Source of the DNA: Paenibacillus bouchesdurhonensis
GTDB taxonomy: Bacteria; Bacillota; Bacilli; Paenibacillales; Paenibacillaceae
DNA length: 64,000 nt
Assembly: GCF_900155685.1 (NCBI RefSeq)
Contig: NZ_LT732548.1
Location: 3,588,686 to 3,652,685 of the forward strand
Direction of reading: 5' to 3'
Positions 14,058 to 21,163 of the stretch are shown piece by piece. Position numbers and translations under genes: made by a program. The notes under the pieces are model-generated. The model was not told the origin of the DNA, made no database searches, and saw only the letters and a list, made by a program, of their open reading frames with translations. Each line of letters begins with the position of its first letter. Position 1 is the first letter of the stretch.

Positions 14058-15153
14058 GGCGATCAAAGAGAATATAGTAAATTCCAGCGCCTTGATCATA
14101 GTGAAGGGTATAGCGCTTAAGGGGCACCTTCTTTTGTTTTAACCAGGCAGCTAAACGCTTGTTGACCAGACGGAGAGCCCCGTTCACATCCCCGCTCAAT
14201 TTTCGGAGTTGGAGGCCGTTATTATCCACTCTAATCAAAAGCCTGTTCCCAGTGGCATCATAACCGACCTGTAAACACTGACCAGCTTTACAGCCTATTT
14301 CATGCACTGCCCGGCGATTAAAATGAATACCGTGAGCATTTAGCCCGATTGTTGGATTAGTGGGTACACCTTCATCGATAAACCATTCAACGTTATTTTT
14401 AAATACGGCTTTATCTGTTTTCTCACGAACTTTACTCATTCGAACTGCTCCCTTCTTCAACTCACCTGATTGGAATTTAAAATATTGATCTCCGATCCTC
14501 GCTAAAATTCGGCTGACTTGAACTTGTGTTACTCCAATTTCTTTAGCTATATTGCTTTGTGAAGCTCCCACCATCCGCAATTGAATGATGGTTTGCTCCG
14601 TCGATGTGAGGCATGAAATAAACTCCTGGACATAAACACTTGTAAAATCCTCCGCACTCGGCAGCAAGTCCAGTAGCGTACCTCCATCTTCGCCGTTGTC
14701 GTGTGTTACCGTCTGATCCAGAGAAGCTACTGACCATCCTTCTAGCACCTGCTTTGCCATCCGGGATATCGCTATACTCCATCCGCTCAATTCCGCTATG
14801 CTCTCAGCCGTTTCCTGCTCCCAACCTTGTTTACGGATCATCGCCAATTTATCTTGAATGGAACGGGGTATTCGAACCAGATGTCTTTTATCTCTCAAAT
14901 ATCGTTGAATGCTCCACTGGATCATGGGAAAGGCATAGGTCGCAAATGAAGTGACTTTTCCGTCAAAGCGATCAGGATCATAATTCCGGAATGCTTCAAT
15001 GAGTCCAATTGTTCCTACGGACACTAGATCCTCATAATCAAAGCCGGAATTAAGGCTGCCATAAAATTTATTTGCTACAGATCGCACCATTTTCTCATAG
15101 TCGCGAAGCACATCGTCCTCGTAACCAAGATGGGGGTTATATCCGACATTCAA
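14047..15153 (-). CDS. Phage sigma-70 factor with extra C-terminal domain
   Basis: The start is TTG 15153 after GGGGAGGG. The 368-residue protein has sigma region 2 (about 17-90, with DYEDLVSVGTIGLIEAF and FATYAFPMIQWSIQRYLRD), region 3 (about 95-140) and region 4 (about 183-225, SQSNIAKEIGVTQVQVSRI), as in SigF/SigB-type factors. Residues about 235-368 form an added domain not found in host sigma factors, containing IGLNAHGIHFNRRAVHEIG and a basic end. It should guide host RNA polymerase to phage promoters; what the added domain does is unknown. It is a candidate for the switch from early to late transcription. Confidence 0.8.
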   Translation of the reverse strand: MNVGYNPHLGYEDDVLRDYEKMVRSVANKFYGSLNSGFDYEDLVSVGTIGLIEAFRNYDPDRFDGKVTSFATYAFPMIQWSIQRYLRDKRHLVRIPRSIQDKLAMIRKQGWEQETAESIAELSGWSIAISRMAKQVLEGWSVASLDQTVTHDNGEDGGTLLDLLPSAEDFTSVYVQEFISCLTSTEQTIIQLRMVGASQSNIAKEIGVTQVQVSRILARIGDQYFKFQSGELKKGAVRMSKVREKTDKAVFKNNVEWFIDEGVPTNPTIGLNAHGIHFNRRAVHEIGCKAGQCLQVGYDATGNRLLIRVDNNGLQLRKLSGDVNGALRLVNKRLAAWLKQKKVPLKRYTLHYDQGAGIYYILFDRHAA

Positions 15154-15178
15154 AAGACTTCCCTCCCCTCAAATCAGA

Positions 15179-15322
15179 TCATACGTTCGGTTTCAAGGCC
15201 AAGTCAGTCCCTTCCTGATCCATGTCCCAGGACATTTGCTCGGCCAGAAACCCGCAACAATCGCATTGATATAAATCCGGTTTGATTTCGTCCAGCTCAC
15301 TGCAACACTCTGGACAGGTCAT
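15179..15322 (-). CDS. Tiny zinc-ribbon protein (47 aa)
   Basis: ATG 15322 overlaps the stop of the upstream gene (GAATGA). The product has CPECC near the start and CDCC at about residue 20, a compact four-cysteine ribbon followed by an acidic helix. Likely a small nucleic-acid or protein binder. Function unknown. Confidence 0.6.
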   Translation of the reverse strand: MTCPECCSELDEIKPDLYQCDCCGFLAEQMSWDMDQEGTDLALKPNV

Positions 15323-15543
15323 TCCCTGCTATTCTGCCTTTCGTAGACTTCCTCCAGCCATTCAACCAGCATCATCATTTGCTTAATGGCTAGCCGGTTC
15401 CCCTGATATTTATCACAAATAGCAGAGGAAGAGTCAGCCACCCATGTCCAGAACTGTTCGCTTTGCATCCCATATTGTGCCGCAGCCTGATTTGCCTGGC
15501 CGATCCACGTCTGCACATCTGCGAAGAACGCTCCATAGTCCAT
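15319..15543 (-). CDS. Small helical phage protein
   Basis: A 74-residue, mostly helical protein (FFADVQTWIGQANQAAAQYG; MMMLVEWLEEVYERQ), acidic, no cysteines apart from one. It lies between RusA and a zinc protein with touching ends. I do not recognise it. Confidence 0.5.
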   Translation of the reverse strand: MDYGAFFADVQTWIGQANQAAAQYGMQSEQFWTWVADSSSAICDKYQGNRLAIKQMMMLVEWLEEVYERQNSRE

Positions 15544-15546
15544 AGG

Positions 15547-15945
15547 CTATACCTCTTCGATTTTGATATAGATGCCTGGTAGTGCAGCCCAAAACTTTTC
15601 AACGATCTCCGAAACGACTAATGCGTCGTCTTTCCAAAAACCACAATCTGTCATACAGTCCTTAAGCAGTTTCTGCAGATTGTCCGTATCAGGCTTGGTA
15701 TGTTTATACTGGCCGTCTTGCCTATTGCCAGTGATCGGGAAACACCATTTCACAATCAAGCGCACTGGACCGCTATATTTCGCCCTTGGAACATGTTTGC
15801 CTAGGTGAGCCATCAGCTTCGCTCGGGTTGACTTTAACTCGTCCGGTTCATAAAAGACGGGCTTGTCATTTATGATTGAAACCTGCTTCTGCTGAGCTGT
15901 GACGGTCGGCACCTTTTTCATCGGCATAAAAAATTCAGTAGTCAT
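15547..15945 (-). CDS. rusA: RusA-type Holliday junction resolvase
   Basis: Start chosen at ATG 15945 because AGGAGGACGGAGG lies directly upstream; a longer frame to 15969 would run into the small gene before it. The 132-residue protein has the RusA core KPDTDNLQKLLKDCM with the catalytic aspartates and a following FWKDDALV (the third). RusA dimers cut four-way junctions, here to resolve replication or recombination intermediates before packaging. Length is normal for the family. Confidence 0.85.
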   Translation of the reverse strand: MTTEFFMPMKKVPTVTAQQKQVSIINDKPVFYEPDELKSTRAKLMAHLGKHVPRAKYSGPVRLIVKWCFPITGNRQDGQYKHTKPDTDNLQKLLKDCMTDCGFWKDDALVVSEIVEKFWAALPGIYIKIEEV

Positions 15946-15956
15946 CCTCCGTCCTC

Positions 15957-16079
15957 CTAGTGTCCGCAAACCGGGCAGTCATTCCAATCTTCATGACCAT
16001 GTGGACATAAGTTCGGTTCATCTTTCGATCTAGTAAACCAACGCCGAAACGCAAGAATAATCCTTTTCACTGTCTTCAT
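15957..16079 (-). CDS. Tiny basic zinc-site protein (40 aa)
   Basis: ATG 16079 opens a 40-codon frame with a basic N-terminus (KTVKRIILAFRRWF) and a C-terminal CPHGH...CPVCGH cluster, a possible C-x-x-H/C-x-x-C zinc site. It ends 12 bases before the RusA start. Function unknown. Confidence 0.55.
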   Translation of the reverse strand: MKTVKRIILAFRRWFTRSKDEPNLCPHGHEDWNDCPVCGH

Positions 16080-16087
16080 CCTCCAAT

Positions 16088-16357
16088 TCAGTCGTCATCA
16101 CGTTGTTTCTCCATCAGTTCTTCCCAGTCATCGATGGTTCCCCGTAAATAGCTTGCTGCTTCGTCATCGGAAAACAAGGCACCCCGATCCAGAACGAACT
16201 TCACTTGGAACACTTCCTCGCCGGCCTTGTTCTTGAATTTGATACCGAACTGCAGCTTACCGGCAATGTCATAACACCGCATAAAATTTCCGTTTCCGAA
16301 TTCTACTGTTTCAGGAGTTTCCGTCTCCCAATATTTGTTATCGTATTTTTTCGTCAT
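16088..16357 (-). CDS. Small phage protein, unknown
   Basis: The start at ATG 16357 follows AGAGGAGAAAAAAAG; a frame from 16375 runs over that site. The 89-residue product is acidic with a beta-rich centre (CYDIAGKLQFGIKFKNKAGE) and helical ends. It is the first gene after the non-coding repeat region. Not recognised. Confidence 0.6.
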   Translation of the reverse strand: MTKKYDNKYWETETPETVEFGNGNFMRCYDIAGKLQFGIKFKNKAGEEVFQVKFVLDRGALFSDDEAASYLRGTIDDWEELMEKQRDDD

Positions 16358-16379
16358 CTTTTTTTCTCCTCTCACGCGG

Positions 16380-16470
16380 AAGACTTTAAGGGGGAAGGAA
16401 TGTTACAGGGGAGGAGGGAGCGGAAGCGAACCACTCCCTCCCCCATTACGTACATTCCCTCCCCAGTCTT
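16380..16470. repeat. Large purine-rich inverted repeat
   Basis: Nested complementary arms: AAGACT with AGTCTT, GGGGAAGGAATGT (16391-16403) with ACATTCCCTCCCC (16452-16464, one mismatch), and an inner GGAGGGAG with CTCCCTCC. The whole could fold as one long hairpin on either strand, or leave one strand purine-rich. No frame covers it. Confidence 0.7.
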
Positions 16471-16564
16471 ATAGACTTACATAATCATGATTTAAGTCTT
16501 AAACATACTACTACGGGCGCGCGATATATACGCAATATATATATATATTAATAGGAACCACATT

Positions 16565-16678
16565 CCGCAGTTTATTGCGGGGTTGCGGCGACCATGATAC
16601 TTGTAACTTGCGGCGACCATAAATTAATGATTACTGCATCATTTTGCAATCACCATAAAATTATGATTGCCGCCGCAA
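16565..16678. repeat. Repeat cluster, candidate phage origin or regulator-binding region
   Basis: A small palindrome CCGCA-GTTTAT-TGCGG (16565-16580) is followed by TTGCGGCGACCAT at 16583 and 16608, a weaker TTGCAATCACCATAA at 16644 and an inverted TTATGATTGCCGCCGCAA at 16661-16678. AT-only runs lie just before (16523-16553). Iterated sites next to an AT-rich stretch beside the replication gene look like an origin, but a regulatory role is possible. The interval 16358-16678 holds no gene. Confidence 0.5.
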
Positions 16679-18937
16679 TTATTCATCTACTTCATCTTCG
16701 TTTTTGACTATGCGGAAGCCGATTGAACGATCGATTTTATAGCCGTATTTCTTCACCCAATCTCTCACAGTTCGTTCAGCAACCGCTTTGCCAGTCGATT
16801 CATACCATGCCATGACATCGTTTAAAGTAGGAGGTTCGCCAAAATTACAATTATTAACTACGTCCTCAAACTCCTCGGCCTTGCTCCGGCGCTCCTTCTT
16901 TGCTTTGTCCTTCCTCTTATTCGTCGCTTTCTGCCATGGAGGAGCTTCTCCTTCTGGCTCGATGTCCTTCAGGCTGCCGACATCATCAACTCGATGAATC
17001 GGATACTGAAACCACATATTCACCGGATCAAACTTGGCATACTCCCGAAGCGTACCCTCCACGCGCCACGCTGAGCGTCCTTTCACTGCCTTTAGGACTT
17101 GCTCTATAGTCGGCATGATGTTTTCCATGACATGCGGCATTGCCCGTTTAGCGTGGTCTTCCATTGCCTTAGCGCTAAGCTCGTCATCCTGTGAAACATG
17201 CTCCTGCAGGTAGGCCGGGTTATGCTGCTCAAACAGCCGCTTGTACATGGCGCAGATCGCCTTGTTCTCCTCTTGTTTAAGCAGCGCCTCCGTCACTTCC
17301 AATTCCACTAAGTCGATTAGCGCGTCCGGATCCCGGGCGAATACGCCGCTGCCGCTGGCTCTGTCCATGGACTTCTTACCGCCTTGCGAACCTTTTGAAT
17401 GATGGTGGCAGTAAATAACACTTGCGCCCAGCTCCGTTGCAACCTTATCGAACTGATTCGTGAAGTGTGCCATTTGATCAGCCGAGTTTTCATCGCCAGT
17501 TAAAACTTTATAAATCGGGTCAATGATTACGGCGATATAGCCTTTCTTGGCCGCCCGCCGGATCAGCTTCGGCGCCAGCTTGTCCATCGGCACGGATTTG
17601 CCGCGAAGGTTCCAAATGTCGATATTGCCGATGTTATGAGGTTGTAGCCCTAGCGCCTGATAAACATCCCTAAAGCGATGCAAACAACTGGCTCTGTCTA
17701 ACTCCAAGTTAACGTACAACACCCTGCCTTTAGTACATTGCCAGCCTAGCCATTTGTCGCCTTCGCCAATAGCTATGCACAGTTCGATTAGTGCGAATGA
17801 CTTACCGGCTTTCGATGGCCCGGCCATGAGCATTTTATGGCCCTGCCGCAACACACCGTGAATAAGAGGCGGCGCCAGATCCGGCATGTTGTTCCAGAAA
17901 TCGGTCAGGCTCTCTGGATCTGGCAGGTCATCGTTAACACCCTCAATCCATTCATGCCATTCAGCCCAGTTTGCTTTACCGATGTTGGTGTCCACGATGA
18001 ATTGCTTCTTCCCGTTCCGCTCAACGCCGGGCATGCGGGATAGCCTCGACGGGTTCCGATTCTGATTGTCGATGTTTAGCCCGTTCCTCTTACAGACGTT
18101 GTATAGGTAATCAACCCGTTTTCGATATTCGTCGTAATTGGCCGCTTCGACTCTAACAATAGCGTGGAGACTCTTGCCGCCGCTGTACACCATGACAGCG
18201 ATCGGCAGCTCCAGCTCCCGCATAATCGCGTTCTGCTTCTCAATGTCCATCGTGTCGGATTCGACCAGCGCATACCGGAATTCGGTCACGTTCTCATTCT
18301 TAACGCCCTTACCGTCAAGCGGGTTGAAGCGAATCCAGGCCCCTGCTTCTGGCTTGTAATCGCCCAGTACCGATCCAATGTCACCCTCACACTGGTTCAG
18401 CCGCTGAATCAATTCGCCGGCCGTACGATCCCAGGCTCCCTTTGTGGGCAAATACTTGCCTTCATCGTTTTTCCATGTATCTACGACATAGCCAACGTTC
18501 TCAGAAGCTTCGAATAAACTTTCAAGATACGTGGTGAGCTGCTGCACCGGGTTCCAGTCGGCGGGCTCGTGGATTTCCTTGCCTTCGATCCAATTCCTAT
18601 CGACTACCACATAATCGCCGCCGGAAATCTCGTCATCCCAGCTGAGCTCCCTGTCCTCCCGATCTGCAGACGACCGCGGCACCCATCCGTTATCCTTTGC
18701 CATTTGGGTAATCGTAGCCCCGGTAACCGGATTGGCCGTTCCCTCGAAGCTCGTCCACTTTTTGAAGCATTCCCCGGGATGATAGCGACCGCCGTCTCGC
18801 TTACTCCAGTCGTCCCAATCGCTGGCCGTGTAGCCCTCATACTTGAGGGCCATGCCGACCGAAATCCAGGTCGTGTAATCAAGTGATGTAGGGTCTATAT
18901 ATTGAAGCAAAGATATAAGATCGACTTTGTGTTCCAT
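16679..18937 (-). CDS. Phage primase/helicase (PriCT_2 and RepA-like ATPase)
   Basis: The 752-residue protein has an N-terminal PriCT_2-type segment (about 18-66: YTTWISVGMALKYEG, then GECFKKWTSF), a primase-like middle (YSGGKSLHAIVRVEA, about 252-266, as in small AEP-type polymerases) and a RepA/DnaB-like ATPase with Walker A AGPSKAGKS (about 375-383) and Walker B AVIIDPIYK (about 474-482). A Lys-rich linker and a winged-helix-like end (AVAERTVRDWVKKYGYK) follow. It should start and unwind phage DNA at the origin, possibly the repeats just beyond its stop. Its first codons exist in a second, diverged copy upstream of the HNH gene. Confidence 0.8.
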   Translation of the reverse strand: MEHKVDLISLLQYIDPTSLDYTTWISVGMALKYEGYTASDWDDWSKRDGGRYHPGECFKKWTSFEGTANPVTGATITQMAKDNGWVPRSSADREDRELSWDDEISGGDYVVVDRNWIEGKEIHEPADWNPVQQLTTYLESLFEASENVGYVVDTWKNDEGKYLPTKGAWDRTAGELIQRLNQCEGDIGSVLGDYKPEAGAWIRFNPLDGKGVKNENVTEFRYALVESDTMDIEKQNAIMRELELPIAVMVYSGGKSLHAIVRVEAANYDEYRKRVDYLYNVCKRNGLNIDNQNRNPSRLSRMPGVERNGKKQFIVDTNIGKANWAEWHEWIEGVNDDLPDPESLTDFWNNMPDLAPPLIHGVLRQGHKMLMAGPSKAGKSFALIELCIAIGEGDKWLGWQCTKGRVLYVNLELDRASCLHRFRDVYQALGLQPHNIGNIDIWNLRGKSVPMDKLAPKLIRRAAKKGYIAVIIDPIYKVLTGDENSADQMAHFTNQFDKVATELGASVIYCHHHSKGSQGGKKSMDRASGSGVFARDPDALIDLVELEVTEALLKQEENKAICAMYKRLFEQHNPAYLQEHVSQDDELSAKAMEDHAKRAMPHVMENIMPTIEQVLKAVKGRSAWRVEGTLREYAKFDPVNMWFQYPIHRVDDVGSLKDIEPEGEAPPWQKATNKRKDKAKKERRSKAEEFEDVVNNCNFGEPPTLNDVMAWYESTGKAVAERTVRDWVKKYGYKIDRSIGFRIVKNEDEVDE

Positions 18938-19561
18938 TCAACCCTCACACCTTTCTGGAGTATTAACGATTTTATCGACAGTCCATCCGAGTTTTAAGCG
19001 ATTGAACACCGTGTGAGGGGCCAAGCCATGTGCTTCAGCTAACTCTGTAGCCGTGTATCGCTTGCCGCGGTATCGAAGAATGCGATTATTACTCCGGTTA
19101 TTAGCCTGTGTCTTCATATCTACCCATTGGCAGTTTCCGGGGCTGTAGTTACCGTCAACATCGATGCGGTCAATCGTCAGTTCATCCGTATAACCGTTCG
19201 CTAAGGCCCAATTTCTAAATGTCATGAAGACGTGCCATTCATCACAAATAGAAATCCCTTTGCCTCCATACCATTCATATCGATCATGATCTGGATTGTA
19301 ACAGCGGTTATGCATGCCCAACCAGGTACGGTACAATCGGTCTTTTGAATGACCCATAGACCGTTGGCTAATACGATTACATCCGCAACTGGAAGTCTTC
19401 CCTGAACGCAAATGACTTCCAATTACAGTTGACCTATTTCCGCAATCACACTCGCAAATCCACATTGCATTTCCGCTTTTTGAATTTTTCTCAGCTCTTC
19501 TGATAACAGTCAACTTTCCGAATCGTTGTCCAGCTAATTGATTGAGAACATTATTTGCCAT
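18938..19561 (-). CDS. HNH homing endonuclease
   Basis: The 207-residue protein begins at ATG 19561 after GGAAGGAGG. It has a zinc-knuckle N-terminus (WICECDCGNRST...SCGC, about 34-61), an HNH nuclease centre (RCYNPDHDRYEWYGG, about 87-101, and ITIDRIDVDGNYSPGNCQW-like end near 130-148) and a C-terminal DNA-binding helix-turn-helix (TATELAEAHGLAPHTVFNRL). Such free-standing enzymes cut intron- or insert-free copies of a neighbouring gene and spread into them. It ends exactly at the primase start, and the bases before it repeat the primase 5' end. Confidence 0.85.
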   Translation of the reverse strand: MANNVLNQLAGQRFGKLTVIRRAEKNSKSGNAMWICECDCGNRSTVIGSHLRSGKTSSCGCNRISQRSMGHSKDRLYRTWLGMHNRCYNPDHDRYEWYGGKGISICDEWHVFMTFRNWALANGYTDELTIDRIDVDGNYSPGNCQWVDMKTQANNRSNNRILRYRGKRYTATELAEAHGLAPHTVFNRLKLGWTVDKIVNTPERCEG

Positions 19562-19643
19562 GATGCTGACCTCCTTCCTGGTAACTGAGGAATGAAGGAT
19601 CGATGTATTCTAGTAAAGCAATGAGGTCTAGTTTATGTTCCAT
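19551..19643 (-). pseudogene. Severed duplicate of the primase N-terminus
   Basis: From ATG 19643 a 30-codon frame begins MEHKLDLIALLEYIDPSFLSY, matching the start of the primase at 18937 (MEHKVDLISLLQYIDPTSLDY) with many third-base changes, then runs into unrelated codons and stops within the HNH gene start. It looks like the original 5' end of the primase gene, cut off when the HNH gene entered and brought its own diverged replacement. The ATG overlaps the methyltransferase stop (TAATG), so it is probably still translated as a 30-residue peptide. Confidence 0.75.
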
Positions 19644-21157
19644 TATCCCCCGCACTTCCCTTCACACTTACTCAAAAAACTGTCAATCACTTTAATCGCC
19701 GCCATAACGGGGAAAAACTGGAGTGGATCTACCGCATTCCCAAGAGCTTTCAGCCGGGCAATCCGATTTTTTATTCCATTGGCTATCCGTGGCGGCTCCC
19801 ACTCATACTGTGGTTGCCCCATAAGTGCTGGCTGCGGATAGTTCGCAACAAATTCGGAAAGAGAGTCCAGCGGATTTATTCCACGTCCGTCCAACCAGGC
19901 GGAAAGTTCATCAAGCATTCCACCCACTCTGGATTGAGTTGTCCCGAACTCCCGCTCTTCATTATTGCGCCAGGAATCGAATCTCGATCGATCTGTGACC
20001 GCGGAAGGGTTGCATTCTTGCTGTCTTGGGCTGCAGGTGTGGGCCACATTTTTACCAAAGCATGTAAATCCGGTGTCCTGCGTTCTCTCTCTGAAGGACA
20101 GTCCCCCCTGATACTCCCTTTCGGCGTCGGCCACATTCGCACCGCTCCCGGCAGTCCGTTCCTGGGGTCTTTTGCATTGATATCCCCTCGTTTCTCCGAA
20201 TCGTTCGCTCGAGGCGTCGGCCACATCTTTACCTGATCGTTTAGGTTCTGACTCCAACCTTGCCCCTTTTTCCGTTCCTGTCGAAAGGATTCCGGGTTGT
20301 CCCCGCTGCGGAAATCCCGCGCTTGAGGCGTTGCCCATAACCTCTGATCCATATTGTAAATATCCGTCCGAAGACTCTTGCTCTGCCCCCCGCCATGGTT
20401 CCCTATTGCATCTGCTGCATTTGGAGTAGCCCACATTCTCAAAACTTCCGGATCTACTTGCTCCCTTAGGTTGGCTGGCTTCGTCCTTCCCTTTCTCGTT
20501 GTCGTAGCCTGCCGGATCAACGCCTCTTCCGATCTTTGTCCCATATGATCCATCGTGTTCGGTGTAGCCCAAAATGATGATGCGGTCTCTGGGATGCGAG
20601 GCACCGACGGCCGCAGCCGGAATAGAAAAAACGATGACCTCGTAATCGATGTCTTTAAGGTCTTGACAGATACGTCCGAGAAGCATAGTTTCCTGTTGTG
20701 TAAATATCGCCTCGTAAAAGTCTTCTTCCTCCGTACGGGCAATTGTTCGGCTTTCCACTTCAATATCCCCGTCTGGCTCTGCCATACTGAGGAGCCCAGC
20801 AACATTTTCGCCAAGGAACCAACGGGGCCGGATATCTGCAACGACTCTGACAACCTCTGGCCAGAGATAACGCTCGTCATCTGCTCCTCCGCGTTTCCCG
20901 GCGTGACTGAATGGTTGGCAGGGGAATCCAGCGGAAATAATGTCAATTGCTCTATCGGTTCCAATGATTCCATCACGCTCCAATACCTCCCTCGTCAAAG
21001 TACAAACATCGTCGTATATGGGGCGGCCTGGGAAGTGTTTGGTTATTACCTTGCGCGGGAATGGCTCTCGCTCACAAAAGGCGACCGACTCCATTCCTGC
21101 CCAGGATCCGGCAAGATCAATGCCCAGGATGCCGCTGAATAAGCTAAGGTGTCTCAT
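19643..21157 (-). CDS. DNA cytosine-5 methyltransferase
   Basis: The 504-residue enzyme has motif I (SLFSGILGIDLAG, about 5-17), catalytic motif IV GFPCQPFS (about 77-84), motif VI GENVAG (about 114-119), motif VIII HPRDRIIILG (about 188-197) and motif X RLKALGNAVDP (about 472-482). It adds methyl groups to cytosine, probably to shield phage DNA from host restriction. Between motifs VIII and X (about 200-420) the target-recognition part contains five or six repeats beginning NVA-D/G-Y-A (NVGYSKC, VMGNASS, DVADASS, NVADAER, NVAHTCS). The same bases are open in another frame; see 19876-20976. Confidence 0.9.
   Translation of the reverse strand: MRHLSLFSGILGIDLAGSWAGMESVAFCEREPFPRKVITKHFPGRPIYDDVCTLTREVLERDGIIGTDRAIDIISAGFPCQPFSHAGKRGGADDERYLWPEVVRVVADIRPRWFLGENVAGLLSMAEPDGDIEVESRTIARTEEEDFYEAIFTQQETMLLGRICQDLKDIDYEVIVFSIPAAAVGASHPRDRIIILGYTEHDGSYGTKIGRGVDPAGYDNEKGKDEASQPKGASRSGSFENVGYSKCSRCNREPWRGAEQESSDGYLQYGSEVMGNASSAGFPQRGQPGILSTGTEKGARLESEPKRSGKDVADASSERFGETRGYQCKRPQERTAGSGANVADAEREYQGGLSFRERTQDTGFTCFGKNVAHTCSPRQQECNPSAVTDRSRFDSWRNNEEREFGTTQSRVGGMLDELSAWLDGRGINPLDSLSEFVANYPQPALMGQPQYEWEPPRIANGIKNRIARLKALGNAVDPLQFFPVMAAIKVIDSFLSKCEGKCGG
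19876..20976 (-). CDS. Overlapping second-frame ORF inside the methyltransferase gene
   Basis: On the same strand but a different frame, 366 codons are open within the methyltransferase gene. The product has SLAKMLLGSSVW, LFRLRPSVPRIPETASSFWATP and six repeats of W-A/P-T-P-x-x-x-D (FWATPNTMD, MWATPNAAD, LWATPQARD, MWPTPRAND and others), then LNPEWVECLMNFPPGWTD. I recognise this pattern from phage proteins annotated as methyltransferase relatives, so the frame is not random. Each repeat here uses the same bases as a NVADA-type repeat in the main frame. It may be a truly double-coded gene, or a shadow kept open by constraint on the main frame. Confidence 0.5.
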   Translation of the reverse strand: MMESLEPIEQLTLFPLDSPANHSVTPGNAEEQMTSVISGQRLSESLQISGPVGSLAKMLLGSSVWQSQTGILKWKAEQLPVRRKKTFTRRYLHNRKLCFSDVSVKTLKTSITRSSFFLFRLRPSVPRIPETASSFWATPNTMDHMGQRSEEALIRQATTTRKGRTKPANLREQVDPEVLRMWATPNAADAIGNHGGGQSKSLRTDIYNMDQRLWATPQARDFRSGDNPESFRQERKKGQGWSQNLNDQVKMWPTPRANDSEKRGDINAKDPRNGLPGAVRMWPTPKGSIRGDCPSERERRTPDLHALVKMWPTPAAQDSKNATLPRSQIDRDSIPGAIMKSGSSGQLNPEWVECLMNFPPGWTDVE

Positions 21158-21163
21158 TAGTAG

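Noticed and set aside
20555-21142. 195-codon plus-strand frame opposite the methyltransferase
   Set aside because: Antisense shadow; unlike the same-strand second frame it has no repeat or family pattern.
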